DNA from: Stictocephala bisonia | Taxonomy: Eukaryota; Arthropoda; Insecta; Hemiptera; Membracidae | Assembly (NCBI GenBank): GCA_035578905.1 | Contig: JAQJVL010000059.1 | Location: 2,406,636 to 2,470,635 of the forward strand | Length of the DNA stretch: 64,000 nt | Direction of reading: 5' to 3' | Part shown: positions 40,601 through 52,600 of the stretch, piece after piece | Layout of the letters: every line of letters begins with the position of its first letter | Numbering within the stretch: the stretch's first letter is position 1 | Notes under the pieces: model-generated | Database searches by the model: none | What the model saw: only the letters and a program-made list of their open reading frames with translations | What the model was told of the DNA's origin: nothing | Program-made: the position numbers and the translations under genes

Positions 40601-43600
40601 ATGTAGTCTTTTGCTCGTCTTGTATTATATTGGTGGTAGTTTTCTCCACAGGGGAAATCCTGTTGGTAGATGTGGGTAATCAGAATATGATGATATAAAC
40701 ACACTACTGCCAGAAAACCAATTCTTATTGGTGTCCCCCAGGCGTCCATAATGGGACCAATTCTTTTTCTGCTTTTTAGTGATGGCATCCCCAGCAGTGT
40801 GAACCATGCCAACTTATGTGTATATGCGGATGATACCTGATTACTAGTCTCTTATCAAGATCGCTCTTTTGCAGAAATATATGCTTTTTTAAATGGTAGC
40901 TCTTTGTTGCAGTGGTTAGTAATCAACTTGTTGCCAATGCTCAAAAGACTTAAGTAGTTAGGTTTTACATCCGTTCTTTTGACTCTAACTTTGATCACAA
41001 CTTCATCATAGGTGATTCCGAGGTAACTCGGAGGTCAGTTTCTTAGGCTTGGTAATTCATAGCAAGTTTGATTTCTCAAGCCACGTTGCCTTGGTGTCCA
41101 ACAGAATTAGCAAGGGGCTATCTATTCTGCAAAGACTGGCTTGCTTTATTGATAGGCAGGTCCTGCACTCAGTTTACTTTGTTTGTGTATACCCGCACTT
41201 GTCTTATGCGGTGGCAATATCGGGAGCTCAAAGTCTAAGTAATCTACAAATTTTTAGATTATAAAAGAAAGCCTTATGCATCATTTGTGACCTCCCTGCC
41301 AGGGAATCCTGTAGAAACATCTACATTTTGGAAACAGTCACTTTTTTAAAAAGAAATGTTCATTTGTTTACTAGCTCTGACTTATATATACACACTTACT
41401 CAATCCGTAATGATGACTATTTAAATATTCCACGTCACCAATCATACTTTTTTCAGGAAGAAGCTCAGTTTAATTGTATTAAACTGAACAATGCTCTTCC
41501 TTCGTATTTAAAGTTAGTTACCGATTAAAGCAAGTTTAAAAAAGCCCTTAAAGCATTCTTGATACAGGGTGAATACTATTGCATCCAAGACTTTTTTTGT
41601 AAATGAGTTAATTTGTTTGCCTGTGTGCATTATATTTCTTAAACTAAGACTTTGTGTATAAACTATGTTGTATAGACTATTAACTGTCACATTGTTTGTT
41701 TTTGGTCAATAAATCTGAATCTGAATAGCGGCTGATCTGGACAGCATTATTTTATTTTGATTTTTCTCTACCACTGTACCCACCTAACTTCTGACAAACT
41801 TTGGAATGCAGAATTTACAATTAAAAATTTGGTGTCATTTTATTTCATGTAAACCCCTAGTTTAAAAGCAAAAAGCTATTACCTTTGAAACTCAAGTAGG
41901 CATCACACATTAGACTGTGTTGTTTGGGGTGAAATTCGAAAACATCTAAATACAAAGTGTGATATCATATTTTGAAACTCGTAAGATTTTGTTTCTTGAA
42001 TGGTAAACGAGAGATGCCTGAAATTGTTATGTTAATCAAGAGATGACATTTTTCTGTTCAGGAAAGCTTAAATCATCTCAGTTAATAAACATCAACCCGA
42101 TAGCTCTTTTACCTGGTGCAAAACCCCAGCTGAAGGCAGAGAGGTCTCCAGATAGTGAAGAGCAAACACATGTAACGGATGGCAGCCAAATATTGACCAG
42201 TACAGCAGTTGAGACCCCTCTACCACTCCACAGTTCCAAGTCTGATTCTTCTCTCAGCACACAAGAAGAATGCTTGCCTCCTCCTGTGAGTGGCCTGTTA
42301 CAGAGTGTCAATAAAGTGAGTCTAAAGTAATCTCTTCTACTTATACATATTCCATCACACATATAACTTATTATAACATCTTAAGCAAACTTCCTTTAGA
42401 AAAAGACCAATTACTAATTTCACTCAGAACAAATTTCTATTTTTTGTACTTTTTATATATGACCACCTCTAATATATATTAGTATGTGTATATATGCTAG
42501 AAAGATAAATACTGTAATTGTTATTTTATTGATGCCTGTATGTATAGCGTATGGTCTCTGTCAGCTGCCATTAATCTTTTAAAAAAGAAGCAATAATTAT
42601 ATTCAGAACAAGATCCAAAAGTCATGTTATTAATTGATAGAAATAATAAAGTGATCTCCTTTCACAAAACTAAATCCAATCCATTAAGCCATTTAAAACC
42701 TGTTCTCTGATTTTATTTATGCTAGCTAATCCTTCCGTAAAAGAGGGCAAGGGGCACTCTGATACATAATCTTAATATTAATCATATAAAATAATTTTAT
42801 ATTAATCATATAGGTTAGGTTAAAGGGCACTAGGCCAGGAATTAGTATATTAGAGAGATAGGACATCAGCAAACTTACCTTAAAAGACAAGTTCACTAAC
42901 ACCAGAGTAGTAGTCACAAACACAAAATAGACACAATCTCACAAATTTTCAACACCACAGGCATTTTCTGTTGAAAATTTGTGAGATTGTGTCTATTTTG
43001 TGTTTGTGACTACTACTCTGGTGTTAGTGAACTTGTCTTTTAAGGTAAGTTTTCTGATGTCCTATCTCTCTAATATACTAATATTAATCATATAAAAATG
43101 TAATCAGTGTTTGGATAGACTCCCCAAAATCACATGACTGATCTAGTGTCAATCCCCATGTAGATTTCCAGTAGTTAAATGTGCCCACGCCAGTTCGGAA
43201 GTGAATTGACAGAGTTCATTCCCTACAAGGGCAGTTCCACGCTATGATCCCGCTAGTAATGGGAAGTGCTGTTCACATTCACAACAAATTTTTAAAGCTG
43301 TAGGTACCTCCTGGGTAATTCTAAACCTTCAATAAATCTTGTAGCTGGACTGTCACGAATTTGTGATCTCCCGGCTAAGGCAGCTTCCATACAAAAAAAA
43401 CTATATCTATTTTGATAACATATCAATTTAACTATATATTTTCCTACTCAATACAATAGTTACTTACACACATATATACACATTTATATATCTGGTCTAA
43501 AATTATTTATAAGTAAAATATCAAAAGAACTCTAACTATTCTACATGAAAGTTGTGGTAAGTAGTTGAATAAGTAAAATTCATTATCATAAAGGGTGATC

Positions 43601-46600
43601 TTCATAGTAGTTTTGTTATTACTAAAAACAACAAAACTAAAAGGGCTAGTTCAAACAATATAATTATTATAATAACACACCCACTAGAGGCAAAAATTGC
43701 CTGGATAATGTTTTTATCTTCAATCAAAACTTAAAAATTTCATCTGTAACAACCTTTTACTTTCCCTTTCCGACCATGATGGAATTTTAGTTCAAACAAA
43801 CTTCAACACAAATCATTATAATTTAAATAACATTTTAACAACATCAAATCATTATCACATAAAATGTAACTTGCTTAAGAAAAATATACAAGCTTTATCT
43901 TTATGTTTAGTCTTGTATGACTTGTATTCTTGTTACAAAAGTTTAGTTATGAATCGTCAGATATTGTGTTTTCACATATTTAATGTTATAACCAACCACT
44001 TAAAATTATTAATTAAGAACTATAAAAGCTGAACAACCAAGTAAGGAAAAAAGTTGTACCAAGATTGCTGTACATTTGAATTGACTGATATGAAAAGAAT
44101 TTTTTATTTTTGGAAAATTCAAGACAAAATCTATTATTAATCTAAGTTTGTTACAAATATTAAATATGTTGAAGATAGCTAAAATAAATGTAAATCTGCA
44201 TAGGATGTCATTAAACCTAATACAGAAGCTATCAAACAAAGTGAGTCCACCATTGATGTGTTAAACAATTATTTCATTAATTCAGTTAGTAAAATAAAGA
44301 TGAAAACGAATAATCAATTGCTAAACCTTTTTACTGATGACAGTATATCTGATAGGTCTACTCAAAATAGTTTAATTTGTTTTAACTGGTGGGTAGACAA
44401 ATTAAAACAAATTAAATGAAATTTGCAGCATCTAGTAACTGCAAAAGATGTTCTAGATGCTGTCAAAAAAAAAATCAGACAGTTATGATTTTTTTCTGCC
44501 TAACATGTCTTACAATTTACTGAAAAGAATCGTTGTTGATTTGACTGAACCTTTAGCAGTATGCTTAAGTTCTCTGCTTAGTGATGCCATTTTCCCCTAT
44601 CAACTTAAAATTTCTTGTGTATGCCCAATTTACAAAAATGGACCAAAAGATAAACCCCAGAGCTATCAGCCAATATCACTAATCCCTCTACTTGGAAAAT
44701 CATCAATTGAACATTTTGTATTCAAATAAATCGAAACATTGTATGAAAATAATATTTTAAATATATCACAATTTGGCTTTAGAAGAGGGAAATCAACGTT
44801 TAATGCTTTAGATAACTTATTCTGATTCACTTAAGAAGACAAATCTTCATGCTCAGGTCACAAAAAGGCTTCTGATTGAGACAAAAGTAAAATTCTTATT
44901 GCAAAAATTAAACATTATAGTTTTCACATATTTTCAGCCTATTCAGAATTCAGATACGATTTGATTCAATTCTGTACGGTAACGGTACCGGGTCATTTTC
45001 AAATTAACGTACAAATAAGAATTTCTTGACAAAAAAAGGTTTTATTCATGAAAAAAATCAAAAACCACTTTAAATGTTTTTTTATACCTTCAGAGACATA
45101 ACCAACATAGTGGCTGAGATCGTAGACTCATTTTCAAGGATTTATTGTATTTTGAATAATTTGCTCGTCCACGGAGTTGATTGCATGGACCACGGAGTTG
45201 ATATTTGAACCATATTCTCTCAATTTGTATAGCAATTATATATCAAAAATAATAAAATGATGTAAAGTAAATGAAATAAAAACACTTTAATTTATAAAAG
45301 TTTATTTAATGGTCACAATATTAACATAGAAATATTTAAAAATTGAAAAAAAATTCATTGAAACTAACTCTAGCTTGAACTCTAGGCCCTAGTTGATTCG
45401 AATGTCTTTTTTGTTGATTTCAAACAAGTACTGTCCTCGTTTATTAATAAGCTGAGGCTGAGGCACCAGAGAAACAATTTCATTTTTTTCAATGATAGAG
45501 ATGGGCTCGTTAGAAAAAACAAAAATGTCTTTTGTTTCACTGCAGCGTGACATGAACTTTATTTCAAACAAGTCATCGCCAATGTCTTGCACAACATTAG
45601 CGATATAGTGTTTGACAGACTTCGTCCCCTTAAGGGACACAATTATGAAATCATTTACTGCTGGGATCTTCTTGTCAATCCCTCTCTTAGACTGATCATC
45701 TGGAAGTAGATCCGGCTCTTCTTCAGAGTCTGTATATACCGTCTCTGACACTTTCAGCTTAGGTTTTGGTTGTGATGGTTTCCTTTTGTGTGCTAGAAAT
45801 TATATTAAGAAAAATACTTGGATATAAACATAAAATCAACACTAATACAAAGTGCCTATTTTTATAAATCAAGAATTTGTTAATCAATAGGTAATTAATT
45901 GTTGGTGGGATAAATCGTACGTGATACATCAGAAAAAACATAAAAAACTACTGAAGCAACGATAAATAATTCTAAGCATTAGCTACAGACAATAAATGTA
46001 TGAATATAATTAATAAAGTGAAAGTTATTAACTGATTCTTTTTAGAACTTTCAAGTTGGAAAGAAGGTTTAAAATAGGTTTTGTTCTAAAAGAACAAATA
46101 AGCAGCACTTTTGAAATGTTAAATGCGGTTACTTCAAATGGTCCAATAAAATACAATAGTTTAATGTAAATCTGTTTGCATACAAAGTAGGCATTTTGAG
46201 ACATAAACTAAACAGCAACAGACATAAAAAACTCCTACTCTAGTATTTTTATAGATGTATGAAAAAAGGATACAGTTCGGAGAAGCAGGCTGAAGTAAAG
46301 GAATCTCGCCAATGTTGTAGTGAACACATTTTTTTTCAAAATTGCAATCTGTACAGCTCAATCTTCTAGCTTGCATGACCTTTTTCCCTTTGGTCCAAGT
46401 AACTTGATGAAGCCTAAGGGTGCCCTTGAATGTTTCAGCTTGTTTTATATTTTCAAATTCTTTATTTAATTCAGAAATCCTTTTTGCTTCAATGGGAATT
46501 ATGTTGATGGAAGAACCAGATCCTTGTAGCTTAGATACTAACGTTTCAAAGTCTGGGACATCTTCACCCTTTGCAATGATAGCATCTGCTACTCTTTTAA

Positions 46601-49600
46601 TGGCTCCTCCTATCCCATCGGGAGCACCTTTGCCATGTGAACTTTCGGAGTAGTGCCAGGCCATTCTTTCTGATTTTAACCATGTACTTAAGGTGGATCC
46701 AAAAATTTGGAACATATATTTGTTACGATATTGAGTAGTCGGCCCATCGCTTAAGAAATGCACTGTCCTAATTTGGGGAATAAAAAACCTAAAACATCAA
46801 TACAAATAATTAAAACCAATTACAAATCCACCTGTAAAACAAATTCCACGTAAACCAGATATAAAAAAAATCAATAAATCATAAACACTGTCAAGGTAAA
46901 TCAAATTGACATGTTATTATGATCCAAAATTATCAATAAATTTCATTATAATCAATCATGAATCAATTTTAAGTGCAGAAAATCAACTCCGAGGACTCAA
47001 ATCAACTCCGTGGACATGGTATGACCATGGAGTTGATGTCCACGGAGTTGATGAAGTCTTGGTATAACCACCTGTTGTTGATACAGTTTGAGGTTATAAC
47101 TAATACAGCTGAGTTTCTGTGTTTTATACATATGTTCTAATCTTATTCACAACATATTAAGTTATTATATGATAACTTACCTAAATATAGAACACCACGG
47201 AGTTGACGTACTGATGTCAGCAAATACACATTTGATTAAAAAACATATAATTTAACAACAGACATTCACAAGACTACAGTAGCATCCAAACAAGATGGCT
47301 TCCCTCTAGCTTCTTCTCCATAGTGAAGCAGTGTGACCACTGTTGCAGAGCAAAATTTACCAACTTAATGAGTGTCCCTGGAGTTGATTACTCTTTCTGG
47401 GACAAAATTTAAACATTAAATACCCTAACTTTTTGATGAACACAAGCATTACAATAATTTTACTTATAATGTAAATTATAATTTCAAATAAAAATTAGTT
47501 GATTTTTTTACATTTTAGATTGTTTCTATTTACAAACTAATTTTTTTTCAAAGCCTACAGAGAATAGGACGGTCCACGGAGTGGACAATTCTTACTTATA
47601 ACTAAATTTTCAAATAAGGTTTTAAATGAAACATTTCTATTTCAAGTAATTTAAATAAAAACAATGCTAATAAATATAATGTGTTATGAATTATTAAAAA
47701 ATTCAAATTAATATGTGTTTTTATCACGTGGGACAGAGGTTTGTACGTTATTATGAAAATGACCCTACCATAATTAACTAAAGAACTATGAACCACACGA
47801 TACGATTTGATTCAATTCTGTACGGTAACGGTACCACAATTAACTAAAGAACTATGAACCACACAGTACGATTTGATTCAATTCTGTACGGTAGCGGTAC
47901 TACAATTAACTAAAGAACTATGAACCACACGATACGATTTGATTGAATTCTGTATGGTAACTGTACCACAATTAACTAAAGAACTATGAACCACACGATA
48001 CGATTTGATTCAATTCTGTACGTTAACGGTACCACAATTAATTAAAGAACTATGAACCCCATGATACGATTTGATTCAATTCTGTACGGTAACGGTACCA
48101 CAATTAACTAAAGAACTATGAACCACACGATACGATTTGATTCAATTCTGTACGGTAGCGGTACTACAATTAACTAAAGAACTATGAACCACACGATACG
48201 ATTTGATTGAATTCTGTATGGTAACTGTACCACAATTAACTAAAGAACTATGAACCACACGATACGATTTGATTCAATTCTGTACGTTAACGGTACCACA
48301 ATTAACTAAAGAACTATGAACCACACGATACGATTTGATTCAATTCTGTACGGTAACGGTACCACAATTAACTAAAGAACTATGAACCACACGATACGAT
48401 TTGATTCAATTCTGTACGTTAACGGTACCACAATTAACTAAAGAACTATGAACCACACAAAAAAGTTTTAATAATCCTAACGGAATGTAACTCCAGAGAA
48501 CATTGCAAACCTCTTTTTATTGATTTTCAATTTCAAACCATTATAAACCTGTACTTACTTGACTTACTTATTTATACTAAAAAATTTCAGAATTTATAAA
48601 TTTAACCAATCTTTTCATAACTATAACACAGACAGGAAAGATTTTAAAGTAGATTTTTATTTCTTGAATAAGACTCAATACAGTATTACATTTCAAGTTA
48701 GAACCTTATATTATTATTTTGATGAATTTTTTTAATTAATTTTATTGATGGCTTTAAAAAAATCATGTTTTACAGTTTAGATGAGTTTTTCAACAAAAAT
48801 GGCATTAATTTTTTAATTAAACTCTTTCAAACAGATGACTTTTGTAAATTATAATCAACTTTACAAAACCTCACTTTTAAATTTTACTTTGTTACTCTAA
48901 GATCTTATGACTACAACTGACGTGAAATCTCTGATCAACTATAATAATTTGACTTTCATTAAGATAAATACTTCTCATTTATTCAGAGGTCGTTCTATTT
49001 TAATCTGTTAGTAAGTATCTAATGACTTGGCTAATGCAGTAGCTGTTATTGTGACTTTGTCAATGATGTAACATTTGTATGGCAAAGAAGATTTGTATTA
49101 TTATTATTATTAGTTTTATTAAATAGTTTAGTACTGAATAAATAAATAAATGAATTTATTCCCCTCAAAAACATACATAATAACAACATTTTACATTTCA
49201 TGGAATGTGACTGACCACACTTACAAGTATTGTAGCCAGTAGTATCAAATTAAAATAAACAGAATTATGTCAGAGTGCAATAATAGACATATTAAAGTTT
49301 GTTGAGCCGCTCTCCGTGGCATCTGCGTCAGGCACAGCTGGTGGGCTTATCACTACCTAAGCCTACACGCACACAACAAACTGACTGATTCTTATCAACT
49401 AGACAATTTCTTATGACTAATTCTTGAATAAAATAAAGCAAATTCAGCACTCTTTTCTATTTAAATTAAATTATACAAGTTATTTTGAAAATAAGTAGCT
49501 AATGCTTATGCTATCTTAAACTTATACCAACTATTCACATTTAAAAGAACATAAATTTGCATTCGTCATGTAAAAATAACCATGATTTTAGTGTTTTACA

Positions 49601-52600
49601 GAAGGATTTTATGTTGTCTAACTGTTTTATGTCTTTTGGCAATTTATTGAACAATTTTGGGCCACTATAACTAAAACATTGATTAAAAACTGATTTGTTG
49701 ACCTTTGGAATACGAAATATTCTTCGTTCTATACTTCTAGTATCATAATTCAAGTCAGTTGTTCCCAAATTACCACTTCTACTGTAAAACAGCCTCAATA
49801 CTTTATATATATAAAGGTGCTGCAAAGGCAATATTTTCAATTCAATCTACTGGTTCTATACATTGAAAAATTCTGCAGCTGCTTTAAATCTTATGTAGGG
49901 TAATGACGCATGTAGCACATGTGAACAATGTGAGGCTAGGTGAAGCACATGTGAGCGATCGCAAATGTGTATGTAGGAAATTCTCACCTGTAGCACCTCT
50001 TTTAACTGTGTTGCTATGTAGGGTGTTAATAAAGTCCTTTTATGGCTTAACACTTCCTCAAAGATTACAGATAAAGCAATAGCACTTGGTACACAATTAC
50101 TACACCTAAAAATTTACATTTTGAAGTAACTATAAGTTTTCTGCCATATCAGGGGGATGGCCCACAAGGATTCAGAAGAAAATTCTAAATGTGTGTAGGT
50201 AGAGTAGTACATCAAATTAAAGGTCTATATTAGGAGAACACAATGCTGTAAATCCCATCTCAAAAGGTTCACCTTTTAAAAAATGTCAATGGTTTACAGT
50301 TACAATGTTACAACTGGTTACAACAGTTACATTGTTGGTTCTGTTGTATATGGCTTAGTATCATTTTCTTGGGGGAGAATTAAACTTTGTAAATGCATAA
50401 TGGACCTAAGGGATAATTTTTTAAGGTAGTTAGTGACTGACTCTTCACATCCAGTGGAGAATGGTCCACGTGGAGTTTGACAAAAATATTAAAGGTAATC
50501 ATAGGTCAAGATGTACATAATTTTAAAGGGTTTGTCCAACAGAGATTTAAAGGGTTAGTACAGCAGAGATGAGTACCACCTATGGCGTTAAAAAAGGTTG
50601 ATCCAGTCAAAAATGATAGATGTTCAAGGATTTTAATGTAAACAAATTTTTAGAACTGAAGCAGCCGGTGTCATAACTAGAATCTATATTTTCCAGTGAC
50701 AACCATGTCAACGTGCTATCTACATTATGTACAAAATAACCAGACATTTCGCCCATGCTGTGATTTAGCATTCTCAGTAGTATCGCTGGACTACTGAGGA
50801 TGCTTTTGTGATTTAGAATGGCAGGTACGCTGGAGAGGGGAGGAGGTCACCCACGTGACCTAAGGTCATTGGCGGAAGAAAATCAATATAGCTAACTATT
50901 CCATTTTATTTCAATTTACTTTAAATTGAATTAATTTAAATTACTTAAAATTTTTAAAAAAATCTATTTTAAGTAAATTAAAAAAATGAAAGATTTAGCC
51001 TTATTGATTTTCTTCCGCCAATGACACTGGGTCATGCTCCTGCCCCTCTCCAGTGTACCTGCCAAACCAGTCCCCACCTCACCACCTATTATTAAAGCTG
51101 AAAGGTCATTCACCATCAAAGTCTCAGCGATACCACTGAGGATGCTATATCACAGCATGGGCGAAACGTCTGGTTATCTTGTACATAATGTAGATAGCAC
51201 CCTGACGTGGTTGTCACCAGAAAATATATATTCTAGTTAAGAAAATATTATTTACTTACAAATTTATTTGAGAGAAAACGATGAAATTGTTAACCCTTGT
51301 GCAAAACCAACTTCATAATGTACATTTTATGACATGTGTAATGTAGTATTCAGTTTATAGCAGCATTTTTTCTTTTATTAATTAGTGGCCACAATCCTTA
51401 AATTGTGGCTACTAATAAAATGCCTTCTACAATCAAGTAACATTTTTAAACTAGTCATACTCAAAACCTTGATAATGCCACTAAAATATATTCTCTGTTT
51501 TGTATTGTTACAAAACAATTTTTAATTAAGAATATTTGGTTTGTGACTCAATAAAACTTTTTTCTAACATTTAATTTGGATTGTTCATTCTTCCAGGAAA
51601 GACCTAAAATTCAAGGAAAAAGAAGACCGTCGTCAAGACGTGCCCGACAAGAAGCAATAAGAGCATCCAGTATTGAAGTAGAAGAAGAAAGAACTACTCT
51701 TCCTCCACCTTCTTCCAACTTGATGAGTCCATCCACAGATGAAGAAGACCTGTTCAGTGTGCCACCCTTGGATGTCATCACAGATGGTGCCAAGACAATT
51801 TCACCCAAAACTGACATTTTTGGCACACCTACTGTTTTGTCCCCAGTAGTGAAAGAGTTCCCATCCTCATTTGTGTCAACACCTTTCATCAGTTCTCAAC
51901 CACCTCCTTTAGATGATGAAGAAGATGCATCCGCTCAAGATGATGACATGTTTGGCTATGAAGATAATCTATTTGTCACTTCAGTTAAAGAAAAGAAGTC
52001 GTCACTAAACAATGTATCCAGAGAAGCAGTGAGTGTGGATGCTGCCAGGGATTTATTTGGTTTCATTGACGAGGATAGGTTGTTTTCTGATGTTCGAGAG
52101 GCACCTCCACCACTAATACTAGATGAAGATGATGATGAAAACGATAATAAATTTTTTATGTCAAATAGTAAAAATAAAAGTATTTCTTCTGAAATGTTTG
52201 AGGATTCTAATAAAATAGCCAGTAATTCTGATAGGAACACTCAGAAATTATTTGATGATGAAGATAGTTTGTCATCAAATTATAAAACTGATTCCCTATT
52301 CAATACAGTTACTAACAAACCTTCAGAGAATCCCAAAAGTGTATCTGTTGTGTCTGATAGTTCTATGAGTCTTTTTCTATCTGAAAAAGAATCGACATCC
52401 AATGATCCTTTGTTTGCTCCTGCCATATCTACCAATGAAGTTGACAATAGTTCATCGATAGGGCATATTGTCAGACATGACGATTCTGTAATTCTAGAAA
52501 GTAAAAAACATTCTGATCAAGTAAAAACTGAAAACCCTCCAAATGAAAGTATTGCCTCTCTTGATAAAGGTAAATTAGATTCTGCTAAGGACCTATTTAC

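Larger units (their letters stand above)
32528..42061 (+). other. WASHC2 intron, 9.5 kb
   Basis: Holds a LINE fragment (32930-33440), a dispersed repeat, three tandem arrays (34605, 38060, 38290), a mariner MITE (36020) and three LINE ends (39655-41727). 33480-34210, 35200-36010, 36260-38050 and 38800-39640 have no recognised element. Confidence 0.7.
44950..48459. mobile_element. Putative 3.5-kb mobile unit with spliced gene and repeat-rich ends
   Basis: A single block TACGATTTGATTCAATTCTG...GGTAACGGTACC at 44953-44991 matches the unit of the 66-bp array at 47790-48459. Inside, CCACGGAGTTGA-type motifs occur near 45172 and 45190 on the left, and near 47000, 47040, 47205 and 47575 on the right. 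A minus-strand two-exon coding region lies between. This symmetry suggests one inserted unit, but no terminal inverted repeat or target duplication could be fixed. Confidence 0.45.
42316..51596 (+). other. WASHC2 intron, 9.3 kb
   Basis: Holds a foldback (42841), an old LINE (43665), the 3.5-kb unit with a spliced gene (44950-48459), two tail-to-tail LINE ends and a foldback (50669-51240). 43090-43660 is unassigned, with a GC-richer part at 43180-43380. Confidence 0.7.

Noticed and set aside
46161..46273. Continuation of the minus-strand frame beyond the donor (NCILFSYIYKN...)
   Set aside because: It becomes a Cys/Tyr/Val-rich chance frame. Splicing at 46274 to 45797 keeps phase and gives the expected C-terminal part.
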